DNA of 64,000 nt from JBKBIP01 sp046297495 (GTDB taxonomy: Bacteria; Planctomycetota; Planctomycetia; Gemmatales; Gemmataceae). Location of the stretch: NCBI GenBank assembly GCA_046297495.1, contig JBKBIP010000006.1, forward strand, positions 62,001-126,000. Direction: 5' to 3'. A model generated the notes under the pieces. It saw nothing but the letters and a program-made list of their open reading frames with translations, had not been told where the DNA came from and ran no database searches. A program made the position numbers and the translations under genes. Below, in pieces: positions 8,577 through 18,181 of this stretch; position 1 is the stretch's first letter, and the number at the start of each line of letters is the position of its first letter.

Positions 8577-9749
8577 TTAGTTTAACAACTCCAATGCCTG
8601 GCGCGCGATGTCAAACGCGGCGCGCGGCCGACCGAGACGTTTGGCATTGGTTTGGAGTTGGGTCAGCCGTTGCCGGTCGGCCAGCAACGTCGAAACCTTA
8701 TAGGCCAGCAAAGCGACGGCGTTGACCTTGATGGCGGCCCCGTTCTCCAGCAGAAAATCACTGTTGCGGCTTTCTTGCCCTGGCACGGGATTGACAATGA
8801 CCATCGCGGCGCCGCGGGCCAAGGCTTCCGAGGTTGTCAAACCGCCGGGCTTGGACACGACCAAATCCGCCACCGCCATCAGCTCATCCATCTGATCGGT
8901 GTAGCCGAGAATGTGGACACGGTGCCGCGGCGGCGCCGGCAGCTTCCGCAATCGCGCTTGTGCCTGGGCATTTTGCCCCGTGACGACCACGATTTCCGTC
9001 TCTTGGGGCACTTCCAAGAGACTGCCATAAATTTTCTCAATCGGTCCCACGCCGAAACCACCCGCCAGTTGCAGCACAATGGGGCGATCCCCCCGCAAAC
9101 CCAGCCGCGCCAGGCATTGGGAACGCGGCTTCTCCTCGCTGAACACCGGATGGATGGGAATGCCGGTGGCCACGGTGTCTTGTCGGGGCACTCCCCACGA
9201 CTGCAAATACAACGCTCCTTCCTCGGTGGCCGTGAAATATCGATCACAGGGCTGGTTGACCCACAGCCGGTGCGTCTCGAAATCCGTCGTCACGGTGACT
9301 TGCGGCACTCGGATACGTTTTTGTTTGCGCAGCGAGGCGATGATCTCCGCCGGCAAGAAGTGGGTGTTGATCACCAGATGCCACGATTCTTCTTGCAGCA
9401 GGCGCATGAAGGCTTTGAGATTCAATTTTTCCAGCGCCAGCCGGAGTTTGTCGGAACGGTAGCGGCCGGAACGGCTGGGGCGGTCCAACAAATCATAGAA
9501 ATATCCCAGAACATGAGGAGCTTGGTTGATCAGGTCCAAATAGGCTTTGCTGTACAACCGACGAAAGGCGACATTCGTTAGCTCCAGCACATCCAGGTTG
9601 CGCACTGTGGCGACAGGCACCATTTGGCGTAAGGCCAACTCTACCGCCTGCGCGGCGCGGACGTGACCACTCCCCACGGACGCCGACAGAACCAGAATAC
9701 GGGGCGATGTCGCCAAGGGAACCTCCACCACGAAGGCCAGGCCGCGCAC
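8577..9749 (-). CDS. MGDG-synthase/MurG-like glycosyltransferase
   Basis: The 390-residue protein has an N-terminal MGDG_synth-type half (ILVLSASVGSGHVRAAQAV, then helices with LYSKAYLDLIN) and a GT28 C-terminal half with QLAGGFGVGPI and VVSKPGGLTTSEALARGA, the UDP-sugar site. Family enzymes add a hexose to diacylglycerol or a related lipid at the inner face of the cytoplasmic membrane. Acceptor and sugar are not known here. ATG at 9749 is used; a GTG about eight codons later is an alternative. It could supply sugar for glycolipids such as the product of the cluster at 32 kb, but that is speculation. Confidence 0.85.
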   Translation of the reverse strand: MRGLAFVVEVPLATSPRILVLSASVGSGHVRAAQAVELALRQMVPVATVRNLDVLELTNVAFRRLYSKAYLDLINQAPHVLGYFYDLLDRPSRSGRYRSDKLRLALEKLNLKAFMRLLQEESWHLVINTHFLPAEIIASLRKQKRIRVPQVTVTTDFETHRLWVNQPCDRYFTATEEGALYLQSWGVPRQDTVATGIPIHPVFSEEKPRSQCLARLGLRGDRPIVLQLAGGFGVGPIEKIYGSLLEVPQETEIVVVTGQNAQAQARLRKLPAPPRHRVHILGYTDQMDELMAVADLVVSKPGGLTTSEALARGAAMVIVNPVPGQESRNSDFLLENGAAIKVNAVALLAYKVSTLLADRQRLTQLQTNAKRLGRPRAAFDIARQALELLN

Positions 9750-10284
9750 GCGCGCGACTCCACCGCGAGCTACTCTCCAATGCCACCGTCCTCTAACTTA
9801 ACGGGGACTTCGCTCATCGTCCTAAGACAATGACAAAAGGCATCCAATTTCCCACAATGATTGTAGCTCCGTCATCAAGAAAGAGGATGCGATGAAGACA
9901 GTATGCCCCTTCTTCATTAAGTTTGCCAGTTTAATTTCTTGGACTCTTTCCTGTTTCGATCGGGTGATCTTCAAAGGGCATCCGCTCATCCATCGCGTCG
10001 CGGACTTCGAGCGTTTTATCGACTAATCGCTCGTGTTTTATTGTGTTCCTCAAACCGCAAGGCAAGAAACGCCGGACGGGATTGACGCGGCGGTTTGATG
10101 AGTAGCACGCCTGGCGGATGGCCCCCGTGGTTCGATTCACCATTGACGTCTTCCTCAACGGCAGCTAACAAAAGGTTGCGGTTGGTGCCGGGCAAACGGG
10201 AGAAATCCTTTTGGTGCCCCAGGTGGACGGGTCGAGAGAGAGTGCGTGTGATGTCGAGACTCTTCTATGTCCAGGTAATTGGCC
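9750..10284. other. Intergenic stretch between divergent genes
   Basis: About 535 bases that should hold the promoters of the glycosyltransferase (minus) and the saccharopine-dehydrogenase-like gene (plus). A 75-codon minus-strand frame at 9931-10158 ends in a natural-looking acidic tail (EVRDAMDERMPFEDHPIE), but it has no recognised family and I leave it uncalled. Confidence 0.4.
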
Positions 10285-11370
10285 ATGCCCAACTTTCTCA
10301 TCTACGGTGCCAATGGCTATAGCGGGGCGTTGATTGCCCGGACGGCGGTGGCGCGCGGGCATCGGCCCATCTTGGCGGGGCGGAATGCCAAGGAGGTGGC
10401 CGCGTTGGCCGGCGAGTTACAGCTGGAACATCGCTGTTTCACGCTCACGGACGCAGCGACGGTGGCGCGGCAGTTGGACGGGCTTGCCGCCGTCATTCAT
10501 TGCGCCGGGCCGTTCGCCCATACGTTCGAGGTGATGACGAATGCTTGTCTGCAAGCGCGGGTGCATTATCTCGACATCACGGCGGAGATGGTCGTCTTCG
10601 AGACGTTGGCGGCCCGGTCGGAGCGAGCGGAGCAAGCGGGAGTCATGTGGCTGCCCGGCGCCGGTTTTGATGTGGTGCCATCGGATTGTCTGGCCGCTCA
10701 TCTGAAACGGCGGTTGCCAACGGCGAACCACTTGGCCTTGGGCTTTCAGGTGCGGTCGCGGGTGTCGCGCGGCACGGCCACGACCGTTGTGGAAAATCTG
10801 GGCAAAGGGGGCCTGATTCGGCGCGACGGCGTGCTCACTCCCGTACCGACGGACTGGAAGACGCGGACCATCGATTTTGGCGATGGGCCGGTGCTCAGCG
10901 TGTCCGTGCCGTGGGGGGATGTCGCCACCGCCTACCACAGCACCGGCATTCCCAACATCGAAGTGTACATGGCCTTCCCCAAAGGAATCGGCCTGTTCGC
11001 CCAAGCGAGCCGCTGGGGGAATTGGCTACTCCGCTCCGCCGTGTTTCAGTTCTTGGCCAAGAAGTGGATTCGGACCTGGCTCCCCGGCCCGACCGATACG
11101 GAACGAGCCACTCATCACAGCCAATTCTGGGGAGAGGCGACCGACGCGGACGGCCAGCGCGTGGTATCCCGACTGCGCGGCCCCGAAGCGTACACGCTGA
11201 CAGCCCAGACCGCCGTGCAGTGCGTCGAGCAAGTGCTGGCGGGCAAAGCCCCCCCTGGCTTTCAGACACCGGCCAAAGCCTACGGTCCCGATTTCATCCT
11301 CGATGTGGCGGGAATCATCCGCGAGGATGTGTACGAACCCCGCGGCGGCAGTCTATCGCCGACGAGGTAA
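10285..11370 (+). CDS. Saccharopine-dehydrogenase-like oxidoreductase
   Basis: The protein of about 361 residues starts MPNFLIYGANGYSGALIAR, the NAD(P) Rossmann loop of the saccharopine dehydrogenase/trans-acting enoyl reductase group. Further family marks are VIHCAGPFAHTFEVMTNACL, ITAEMVVFETL and LPGAGFDVVPSDCLAAHL. In mycobacteria relatives act as trans enoyl reductases on polyketides, but most bacterial members have no known substrate. ATG 10285 is preferred over the TTG two codons upstream. It is transcribed alone. Confidence 0.85.
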   Translation: MPNFLIYGANGYSGALIARTAVARGHRPILAGRNAKEVAALAGELQLEHRCFTLTDAATVARQLDGLAAVIHCAGPFAHTFEVMTNACLQARVHYLDITAEMVVFETLAARSERAEQAGVMWLPGAGFDVVPSDCLAAHLKRRLPTANHLALGFQVRSRVSRGTATTVVENLGKGGLIRRDGVLTPVPTDWKTRTIDFGDGPVLSVSVPWGDVATAYHSTGIPNIEVYMAFPKGIGLFAQASRWGNWLLRSAVFQFLAKKWIRTWLPGPTDTERATHHSQFWGEATDADGQRVVSRLRGPEAYTLTAQTAVQCVEQVLAGKAPPGFQTPAKAYGPDFILDVAGIIREDVYEPRGGSLSPTR

Positions 11371-11506
11371 TTCCTAGGTTCATGCCTGGCATGACTATCA
11401 ATGGCAAGGACAGGCCTTCCAATTGGGCACGGCTTGACGACGCTCTTCACATCCCTTACGTTAAAATAAGTACCTTTTCTCCCGCTTTTGCTGGAGCATC
11501 CCTACT

Positions 11507-11953
11507 GTGCATCTCACCTTATTCACCGATTATGCCTTGCGTAGCCTGATGTACCTGACCTGGCACCAGGGGCGATTGAGCACATCGGAGGAGATTGCCC
11601 GTTTCTTTGAGATTTCCCAAGATCATGTCGTCAAAGTGATTCAGCAGTTGGCTCGCAAGGGCTATGTGCGCAGCCGGCGCGGTCGGCATGGCGGTGTGAG
11701 GTTGGCCAAGTCACCGGAAACAATTCGCCTGGGGGACATCATCCGCGATTTGGAGCAGATTTCCTTGCTGGAATGTCTGAACAGCCGGGGGGTGTGCGTT
11801 ATTGAGGGAAACTGCAAATTGCAAGGGATTCTCCGTGAAGGCCAACGGCGGATGATGAACTATTTGGACGAATTCACGCTTGCCGACTTTGCCGGCTCTC
11901 AGCCGGAAGCCGCCGACCTGGTGCCGATTGGCTTGGAACGCTTGCCGGTGTGA
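11507..11953 (+). CDS. Rrf2-family Fe-S regulator, NsrR-like
   Basis: The 148-residue regulator opens LTLFTDYALRSLMYL and continues with a winged helix, as in Rrf2 proteins. Three cysteines in ECLNSRGVCVIEGNCKLQ have the spacing of the [Fe-S] ligands of NsrR/RsrR. NsrR senses nitric oxide; other Rrf2 members sense iron or redox state. No nitric-oxide detoxification gene lies nearby, so the target is unknown. The start is a GTG, and the fit of the N-terminus to the family makes it reliable. Confidence 0.88.
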   Translation: MHLTLFTDYALRSLMYLTWHQGRLSTSEEIARFFEISQDHVVKVIQQLARKGYVRSRRGRHGGVRLAKSPETIRLGDIIRDLEQISLLECLNSRGVCVIEGNCKLQGILREGQRRMMNYLDEFTLADFAGSQPEAADLVPIGLERLPV

Positions 11954-12000
11954 GGACATGCGGCAGGCATTCCGTCTGTTCATTCGGTTCTCGTTGTCTC

Positions 12001-12348
12001 TTACCCCGGCGGCCAGTGCATGATTCGGCCCCCCAGCAAATGCAGATGGAGATGGGGCACTGATTGGCCCGCCTTCTCCTGGCAATTGAGTACCAGCCGG
12101 TAGCCGTCGTGCAGCCCCAATTGCCGGGCGAGTTGCTTGGCGACCCAGTGCAAATGGCCGACCAGGGGAATATCTTCTTCCGTCATGTCGTCATGCGTTG
12201 AAATCACTTTGCGTGGCACGATGAGCACATGCACCGGCGCTTGCGGATTGATGTCACGGAACGCCACGCATTGGTCATCTTCATAAACCATGTCGGCTGG
12301 GATTTGCTTGTCGATGATCTTCTGGAAGATATTGTCTTGCATCATGAT
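12001..12348 (-). CDS. HIT-family nucleotide hydrolase (HinT-like)
   Basis: A 115-residue protein with the terminal histidine triad SVPHLHLHLLGG and the upstream segment NPQAPVHVLIVPRK, typical of HinT phosphoramidases that hydrolyse AMP-lysine-type adducts. The ATG at 12348 has GGAG 8 nt upstream and gives the normal HinT length; a GTG at 12372 would add eight residues. It follows the metallo-beta-lactamase gene by only about 30 bases and is probably co-transcribed. Confidence 0.9.
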   Translation of the reverse strand: MMMQDNIFQKIIDKQIPADMVYEDDQCVAFRDINPQAPVHVLIVPRKVISTHDDMTEEDIPLVGHLHWVAKQLARQLGLHDGYRLVLNCQEKAGQSVPHLHLHLLGGRIMHWPPG

Positions 12349-12378
12349 GTCAAACTCCGGATTGCTGACCACTGAAAG

Positions 12379-13173
12379 CTACTTCGGGCTGAAATCGGGC
12401 ATCTGCCCCGATTCGATGTCGTTTTCCCATTCGTCGAGCAGCGGCCAGCCGATGGCGCAGGTGCCGAAATCGGCCATGTATTGATACTGGGTGAGCCGGT
12501 CGATGGCCTGTTGGATAATCTTGTTGTCGCGGCGGAAAACCGGACCGTGGCTGGGAAGCAGAAACTCCGAATCATCCTTCAAAATACGTTGCAACGAGTG
12601 GATGAAATCAGGGATGTTGGAGCCATGATGCGCGTCGATGACACCGACGCAGCTATCCTTGTAAATGGCATCGCCGCAGAACAACAGGTTGCCCATCTTG
12701 AAGCTGAGATGGCCAGGCGTGTGGCCGGGGGTGTGCCATACGTGCAGCTTCACGTCGCCGATGGTCAATACATCTCCTTCGTCAATGGTGCGGTCGATTT
12801 TACAGCGGGGCATCGGAATTTGGATGCCTTGGGCCTTGATGGTGGCGTAGGTCAAAATTTCGTCGCCGCTTTCCAACGGCTCGACGCTGAGCGGATGGGC
12901 CGCCACTTCGGTTTTCAGCATCTCCTTGGCCCGCGCGATTCCCTGAATGTGATCGGCGTCGGCGTGGGTGGCGATCAGCATCTTGCAGGTGGACAAGTTG
13001 AAATCCATCTGCCGGATCAGCTCGACGATCTCATCCACCGTGTCGAGATAACCCACGTCGATCAGCACGAACTCACTCCCGCCGTCGATCAAATAGACGT
13101 TGACCCCCAGCCGATGCTCGGCCTGGTAGTTCATCTCGATGACATTGGGGAAAAGATAGCGTCGTGTTAGCAT
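12379..13173 (-). CDS. Metallo-beta-lactamase-fold hydrolase
   Basis: The 264-residue protein carries the metal motif ATHADADHIQG, then WHTPGHTPGHLSF, FCGDAIY and a last His in LLPSHGPVF, so both metal sites look complete. The length and single domain fit glyoxalase II-like hydrolases; a thioester or lactone is possible, but the substrate is unknown. It is the first gene of a pair with the HIT gene. Confidence 0.88.
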   Translation of the reverse strand: MLTRRYLFPNVIEMNYQAEHRLGVNVYLIDGGSEFVLIDVGYLDTVDEIVELIRQMDFNLSTCKMLIATHADADHIQGIARAKEMLKTEVAAHPLSVEPLESGDEILTYATIKAQGIQIPMPRCKIDRTIDEGDVLTIGDVKLHVWHTPGHTPGHLSFKMGNLLFCGDAIYKDSCVGVIDAHHGSNIPDFIHSLQRILKDDSEFLLPSHGPVFRRDNKIIQQAIDRLTQYQYMADFGTCAIGWPLLDEWENDIESGQMPDFSPK

Positions 13174-13242
13174 GAGATTGTTAGCTGCAAGATAAAATAA
13201 AGGATACTTTCAGTTTACGTGGTTCATCCCCCGCGCAAAAAA

Positions 13243-13255
13243 TCATCGTTTCGCG
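13243..13255. repeat. Single arm of the TCATCGTTTCGCG repeat family
   Basis: The 13-mer TCATCGTTTCGCG occurs here without a visible partner arm. The same word forms hairpins at 50213-50256 and, in altered form, at 17324-17370 and 58965-59008. It is intergenic, between two minus-strand genes. Confidence 0.4.
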
Positions 13256-13385
13256 TTCACTCCCGCCCCTGAGCGTCCATTTGGGGTAGGAATGAAGCCA
13301 TGCGCTTGCCTCTTGAGTGGAAGGAATTGTCTATTCTTTTCCATTCCTGATCTTATTCCCCTCACGCCGAGATTCAAGCCGCGCG

Positions 13386-14243
13386 TCAGCTTCCGGTCAC
13401 GGTCAGGGCCGCCGGTAGGCCGTCTCGGTAGCTGGGATAACGGAGTGTCACGCCTAATTCCTCGTGCATCCGTTGGTTGAGAATCCGGCGGTTGGTTCGT
13501 TCGTGGCTCGGTAGGGGGGCGCTGGCGGGGAGCGGCTCGAAACGCGGCGGCGGGGCGTTGAGCAATGGCGCCAAGTAAGTGTAGAAATCCCGGCGGCGGG
13601 TCGGGGCATCGTCGCTGATGTTGTAGATGCGGCCCGGTGGGGCGTGGGCAACGGCGGCCAGTACGGCTGTCACGCCATCCTCGACATGAATGAGATTCAG
13701 CCATTTGTCTGCGTCGCCAAGGATCGGTTCGCCGGCCAGCAAGGCTTGACTCCGAATGAGCCGGCCCGGTCCATAGATGCCGGAAAACCGCAGGATGACT
13801 GCTTCCGGCAGCTGCTGGCGCAGCCGATTTTCCGCCTCCAGCACGATTTGTCCCGATTCCTCAATAGGTTCCGTGGCGGCGCCCTCTGTTACATCTTCTC
13901 CTTGACACTGGCCGTACACGCCGGTGCTGCTGATGTACACCAATTGTTGGGGACGGGGCAAGGCGTGCAGGACGTTGCCCAAGCCAGTGACATAGACATC
14001 GCGCATCGACGGGCCGGCTTGGCGGTCGAAGCCGACGCTGTACAACACCACATCCACCGCCGGTAAGGCTGCCAGGGAAGTAGGAGTCAGCACGTCGCCG
14101 ACCAGTGGCGTGATCCCTTGTTGACGCAGCTCCTCGGCACGGTGGAGATGGCGGGTGACGGCGTACACTTGTCCTCCTTGCGCCAACCACCGCGCCGCCA
14201 CGCGCCGGCCCAGATAGCCACAACCGATGATGAGATAGGACAT
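13386..14243 (-). CDS. NAD(P)-dependent epimerase-like SDR (YeeZ type)
   Basis: The protein of 285 residues begins MSYLIIGCGYLGRRVAARWL, a short-loop Rossmann motif typical of the YeeZ/COG0451 group. YISSTGVYGQ and LRFSGIYGPGRL are family signatures. The ATG at 14243 is chosen because it starts directly at the Rossmann strand; an upstream in-frame start would add an unlike 20-residue leader. Function is unknown. It diverges from glutamate dehydrogenase across about 200 bp. Confidence 0.85.
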   Translation of the reverse strand: MSYLIIGCGYLGRRVAARWLAQGGQVYAVTRHLHRAEELRQQGITPLVGDVLTPTSLAALPAVDVVLYSVGFDRQAGPSMRDVYVTGLGNVLHALPRPQQLVYISSTGVYGQCQGEDVTEGAATEPIEESGQIVLEAENRLRQQLPEAVILRFSGIYGPGRLIRSQALLAGEPILGDADKWLNLIHVEDGVTAVLAAVAHAPPGRIYNISDDAPTRRRDFYTYLAPLLNAPPPRFEPLPASAPLPSHERTNRRILNQRMHEELGVTLRYPSYRDGLPAALTVTGS

Positions 14244-14443
14244 TGGAAAGTTCCGTGGTTTGCTATGCCCAGGATTCAGCGTCTCACGCTTGGCATCGAC
14301 CACCTGTGCGCCGCGACAAAATTTCGATCGCGCTTCCCATCTTAGTATAATGGATTAGTGAAACAACCCGCGCCGGCCATCTCAGGCGGGAAACGGATTC
14401 CGGGCTGACGCCGGCTTCCCTTTCGTGCGCAAAGGAGATTGTC

Positions 14444-15766
14444 GTGCCTGTCGCGACGCTTCCCCTTCCCGAAACCAATCATCGCTTGGACCTACCTAAA
14501 CGCCGGCACGTGCCGATGTTTGACGATTCCGAGACGTATCAAATGGCTTGTCGGCAGCTGGAAGCGGCTGCCGAGTTCATCGATCTGGACCCCGGTGTCA
14601 TGGAACGCCTAGCCAAGCCCAAGCGGGCTTTAGTGGTCAGCGTGCCGATTCGCATGGACGATGGCCGGACAGAGAACTTCATCGGCTACCGCGTGCAGCA
14701 CAGCTTGACCAGTGGTCCCTCGAAAGGGGGCTTGCGCTACCACCCCAGCGTCGATCTCGGCGAAGTGGCCGCCCTGGCCATGTGGATGTCCTGGAAGTGC
14801 GGCATCATGAACCTTCCCTTCGGCGGCGCCAAGGGGGGCATCGACTGCGATCCCACCACCATGTCCGCTGGCGAGCTGGAACGGCTCACGCGGCGTTTCA
14901 CGGAGGAGGTCTCGGTCATCATCGGCCCCCGCCAGGACGTGATGGCCCCTGATTTGGGCACCAATGAACAGATCATGGCCTGGATCATGGACACCTACAG
15001 TATGAGCGTCGGCTATGCGTGTCCTGAGATTGTCACCGGTAAGCCGGTCGAGTTAGGCGGCTGCGTGGGACGGCGCGAGGCCACCGGGCGCGGCGTGGTC
15101 TATTGCATTCTGGAAGCCCTGAAGGAGCTGAACCTGGAATCGACCGCGTCCACGGCGGTGGTACAGGGATTTGGCAATGTCGGCTCGGTCGTGTGTCAGG
15201 AATTGGCCAAGCGCGGCGTCAAGATCATCGCCGTGGGGGACGTGCATGGGGCCATCCACGATCCCCACGGCCTCAATATTAATGCCCTGCTGCGCCACCA
15301 CGCCGCCGGCCACAAGCTGATGGACTTCCCCGAAGCCGAGCGCCTTCCCCAGGATGAGTTGCTCACCACACCTTGCACCATACTCGTGCCCGCCGCCTTG
15401 GAGCGGGTCATCACTGCCGACAATGCCGCTCGGCTGCGTTGCCGAGTGTTGGCCGAAGCCGCCAATGGCCCCACCACTCCCGAAGCCGACCGCATCCTGG
15501 CCGATGGCGACATCTTCATCATTCCCGATGTGCTGTGCAACGCTGGCGGCGTGACGGTGTCCTATTTTGAATGGGTGCAGGACATTCAGCAATTCTTATG
15601 GAGCGAGGACCATGTCAACGCCAAGTTGCAAGAGCTGATGCTCAAGGCGTTTCACCGTGTCCGTTATCTGGCCCTGGAACGCAAGATCAGCATGCGCAAC
15701 GCCGGCTTGATGCTGGGGATCGAAAAAGTAGCCAAGGAAAAATTGCGACGTGGACTGTATCCGTGA
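14444..15766 (+). CDS. gdhA: Glutamate dehydrogenase (Glu/Leu/Phe/Val family)
   Basis: A 440-residue enzyme that interconverts glutamate and 2-oxoglutarate plus ammonia. Motifs are GPSKGGLRYHPSV, PFGGAKGGI with the catalytic Lys, DVMAPDLGTNEQIM with the catalytic Asp, and the Rossmann loop VQGFGNVGSVV. The GTG start at 14444 has AAAGGAG at 14431-14437. About 25 extra residues precede the usual start of the fold. Coenzyme preference is not clear from sequence. Confidence 0.93.
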   Translation: MPVATLPLPETNHRLDLPKRRHVPMFDDSETYQMACRQLEAAAEFIDLDPGVMERLAKPKRALVVSVPIRMDDGRTENFIGYRVQHSLTSGPSKGGLRYHPSVDLGEVAALAMWMSWKCGIMNLPFGGAKGGIDCDPTTMSAGELERLTRRFTEEVSVIIGPRQDVMAPDLGTNEQIMAWIMDTYSMSVGYACPEIVTGKPVELGGCVGRREATGRGVVYCILEALKELNLESTASTAVVQGFGNVGSVVCQELAKRGVKIIAVGDVHGAIHDPHGLNINALLRHHAAGHKLMDFPEAERLPQDELLTTPCTILVPAALERVITADNAARLRCRVLAEAANGPTTPEADRILADGDIFIIPDVLCNAGGVTVSYFEWVQDIQQFLWSEDHVNAKLQELMLKAFHRVRYLALERKISMRNAGLMLGIEKVAKEKLRRGLYP

Positions 15767-15847
15767 GCATCTGGCCATGCGGGCCGCATCATTCGAGTTC
15801 GCTTTCACCAGCCACCAACAGCGGATTATTATTGGATCGAGGCACCC

Positions 15848-16350
15848 ATGTTATACCGTCGGCTTGTCCTTTGTGCCGCGTTCGCGTTCGCCATCCTCGT
15901 TGGCATCGGCACTACTCAGGAATTGCCGGACGACGCCACAACGTATCGGGCGGAAAAAGCCCGACTGCTCGCTGCTGATGTCGCGTTGCGCTTTGATGCC
16001 GAAGTACGCCTCAATGAGCGTGAGCAGCGCGTCAACGAGCAACTGCTTGGCCTGCGTCGCGCGTTGACCGCGAAATACAAGCAGGAAAAACGCTTTTCCC
16101 CTCGCAGCCGTTTTACGCCGTAGCGATTTGCGCCTGCATCCGGCAGACGGATATTTGCGCCGCGGCGTGCCGTGCGTGCTGAGCAATGACGACCCCGGCA
16201 TTCTGGGTAATGATGGCTTTTCCTATGATTTCTGGGTGGCAACGGTTGCTTGGGAACTGGACCTGCATGCTCTGAAGCAATTGGTCTTGAACTCACTGCA
16301 CTATAGCGGCATGACCGAAGCGGAGAAGCGAAAAACTGCGGTTTTTCCTC
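15848..16350 (+). pseudogene. Secreted ADA2/ADGF-like adenosine deaminase remnant, middle missing
   Basis: The 5' part (ATG 15848 to a stop at 16121-16123) encodes a signal peptide (MLYRRLVLCAAFAFAILVG) and an N-terminal helix rich in E and R (RLNEREQRVNEQLLGLRRAL), as at the start of ADGF proteins. The 3' part, in another frame from about 16119, reads LRLHPADGYLRRGVP, then LSNDDPGILG and LKQLVLNSLHYSGM, which matches the C-terminal barrel end of ADA2 (SSDDP, then LKQLAMNS). The catalytic centre between them is absent, and the extreme C-terminus is also lost. It cannot encode an active deaminase. Confidence 0.75.
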
Positions 16351-16459
16351 CTTTCATCGTTACTTTCTCTGCACTTCCGGCGTTGCTCGCGTCGATATAC
16401 GTTTTAGACACGGTTTCTTGCCGTGCGCCATTCGTGCCATTCCCTTCACGGCTCGACTC

Positions 16460-17299
16460 ATGTTGTGGACACAAGTACCGGATTACACCCTGTTGAAATG
16501 TTTGGGCGGCGGCCCACTCACCTGCGTGTACGCGGCCCGCGACGGCATCACCGACGAGGATTGCGCCGTTAAGGTGCTCCGTCCGAACCTTGACGATCCG
16601 GCAACCGGGGTCAAGCTGCTGCAACGTGAGGCGCGCGCCGGCCTGAGCGTGCGCCATCCCCGGCTGGTTCGCTATCGCTATGCCCATGTTACCTGCCCGC
16701 CGTATTTCTTGGTGATGGACCTGTTGCCCGGCGAATCGCTGCGCCGCCGGTTGCGGCGCGACTATCGCATGGATTGGGCCTCGGCCATTTGGATCGCCCG
16801 GCAAACCGCGGAAGCCCTCGATGTCCTGCACCAAGCGGGTTTCGTGCATGGCGATGTCAAGCCGGACAACATTCGGTTGGTGGAGGACGGCGCCGCCATG
16901 CTCATCGATCTGGGGTTCGCCCATCGCCCCGGTGAGAATGCCTGGCTATTCCGGCGCGGTTATGTCCTGGGAACGCTAGACTATTTGGCCCCGGAGTTGT
17001 GCGGCGACCACCCAGATGCCGACCAAAGCAGCGACATGTTCGCCTTGGGCGTGACTTTGTTCGAGATGCTGACGGGACAAATGCCCTATCCTCCCGGCAA
17101 TTTGATGGAGACATTTCGCCGTCATCATTGTGATCCTCCCGCCGACATTCGCCAGTGCCACGCACGCTTGCCTGGCGCTTTGACGCAGCTGGTCCATCGA
17201 CTCTTGGCACGTTCCCCTGCCCAACGTCCGCGTGCTGCTGTCGTCGTCCAACAACTCGTCGATCTGGAAATTGCCGCCTTGCGCCATAAAGCAGCTTGA
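16460..17299 (+). CDS. Ser/Thr protein kinase, catalytic domain only
   Basis: A 279-residue soluble kinase. A Gly-rich loop (LGGGPLTCVY) precedes Lys38 (CAVKVLRP), the catalytic loop is VHGDVKPDNIRL (Asp132, with HGD in place of HRD) and the Mg site is IDLGFAH (Asp150, DLG for DFG). The APE region is LAPELCG. No membrane or sensor domain follows. ATG 16460 is preferred because the kinase fold starts directly after it. It lies just downstream of the deaminase remnant and converges with a WD40 remnant. Confidence 0.88.
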   Translation: MLWTQVPDYTLLKCLGGGPLTCVYAARDGITDEDCAVKVLRPNLDDPATGVKLLQREARAGLSVRHPRLVRYRYAHVTCPPYFLVMDLLPGESLRRRLRRDYRMDWASAIWIARQTAEALDVLHQAGFVHGDVKPDNIRLVEDGAAMLIDLGFAHRPGENAWLFRRGYVLGTLDYLAPELCGDHPDADQSSDMFALGVTLFEMLTGQMPYPPGNLMETFRRHHCDPPADIRQCHARLPGALTQLVHRLLARSPAQRPRAAVVVQQLVDLEIAALRHKAA

Positions 17300-17323
17300 G
17301 CACGCGCGGTTCAAGCTGTCTGG

Positions 17324-17370
17324 ATTCATCGTTTTCACGCGGAAATTCGCGTGCGCGAAGCGATCCATCG
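17324..17370. repeat. Degenerate hairpin of the TCATCGTTTCGCG family
   Basis: The left part ATTCATCGTTTTCACGCG and the right part CGCGTGCGCGAAGCGATC pair imperfectly around a short loop. The right part closely resembles the right arm at 50244-50256. It sits between the convergent kinase gene and the WD40 remnant and may act as terminator. Confidence 0.4.
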
Positions 17371-17460
17371 GCAACCAGTAGAAGCGGAGCTTTGGGAACA
17401 GACTTCGAGAGTTCAACTCTGGAGGATAGGAAATAGCTCATTGGCTTGCGCGGACCTTGT

Positions 17461-17920
17461 TCACGGCGCTGGTTCGCCCAGTTGTCTTGACTCTTTCCAC
17501 CGTTTTTGCCACTCGGCCACACTGAAACTGCGCGGTTCGTTGCCGTCGTCGAGCCGTAGGCAGGTCGCTACTTCAAGCCAGCAGCGGATTTGTTCCGGAC
17601 TGCCACGCAGGGGAAAGGATGGTACGGACCATTGGCGGACCTGTTCCGGGCGGTTGGCTTGTCCGGCGACGCGAATCACCGCGCCATCGTGGCTAACATC
17701 GAAGCCCGTGATGGGGAACGGATTGGTCCGGCGTGGGCCGATGGTCTTGCCGGTGGCGGCGTCCCAGAGCCGGAAGCTGGTGCCGCTCGCCGTCAGGAAT
17801 ACTTTGCCGTTGCCACTAAACGACATAGCCGTAACATTGGGAATGAAAGGCCCCCCTGGCCCACTCCGTTGAATATCCCACAAGCGGGCCGATTGGTTCA
17901 ATCCTCCCGTTGCCCACCGG
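17461..17920 (-). pseudogene. C-terminal remnant of a WD40-repeat protein
   Basis: About 152 codons show two WD40 blades (ARLWDIQRSGPGG, then FRLWDAATGKTIG with FDVSHDGAVIRVAG) followed by the tail QVRQWSVPSFPL and SVAEWQKRWKESRQLG. This tail is typical of large planctomycete kinase-WD40 proteins. The frame stays open upstream but loses all similarity and runs antisense into the oxidoreductase gene. No start or N-terminal domain is found, so the gene is a 3' fragment. Confidence 0.7.
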
Positions 17921-18181
17921 ATTTTTTTGACCGGCGCGAGCAAGTTGTGAGCGTGAAGTGATGGAACACAGGTTCGCTCATGGAGCGTTATTCCCCTGGC
18001 AAGGAATAAATCATCCCGCGAACTTGCAAGGGGCAGCGAATCAAGGTATAAGCAGGGGAAATCGTACACCCCCCCTTGCGTCGTTTTTTGAATATCTCGT
18101 GCCACGCAGCCGGTCGAAAGCGTGGGTGAAACGACACATTCCAAACAACGAACGAGCTTCCCAAACAAAAAGGAGCTACCT

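Noticed and set aside
8652..9581. Long plus-strand open frame opposite the glycosyltransferase
   Set aside because: It shadows a well-supported minus-strand gene and has a low-complexity His/Gln/Arg composition.
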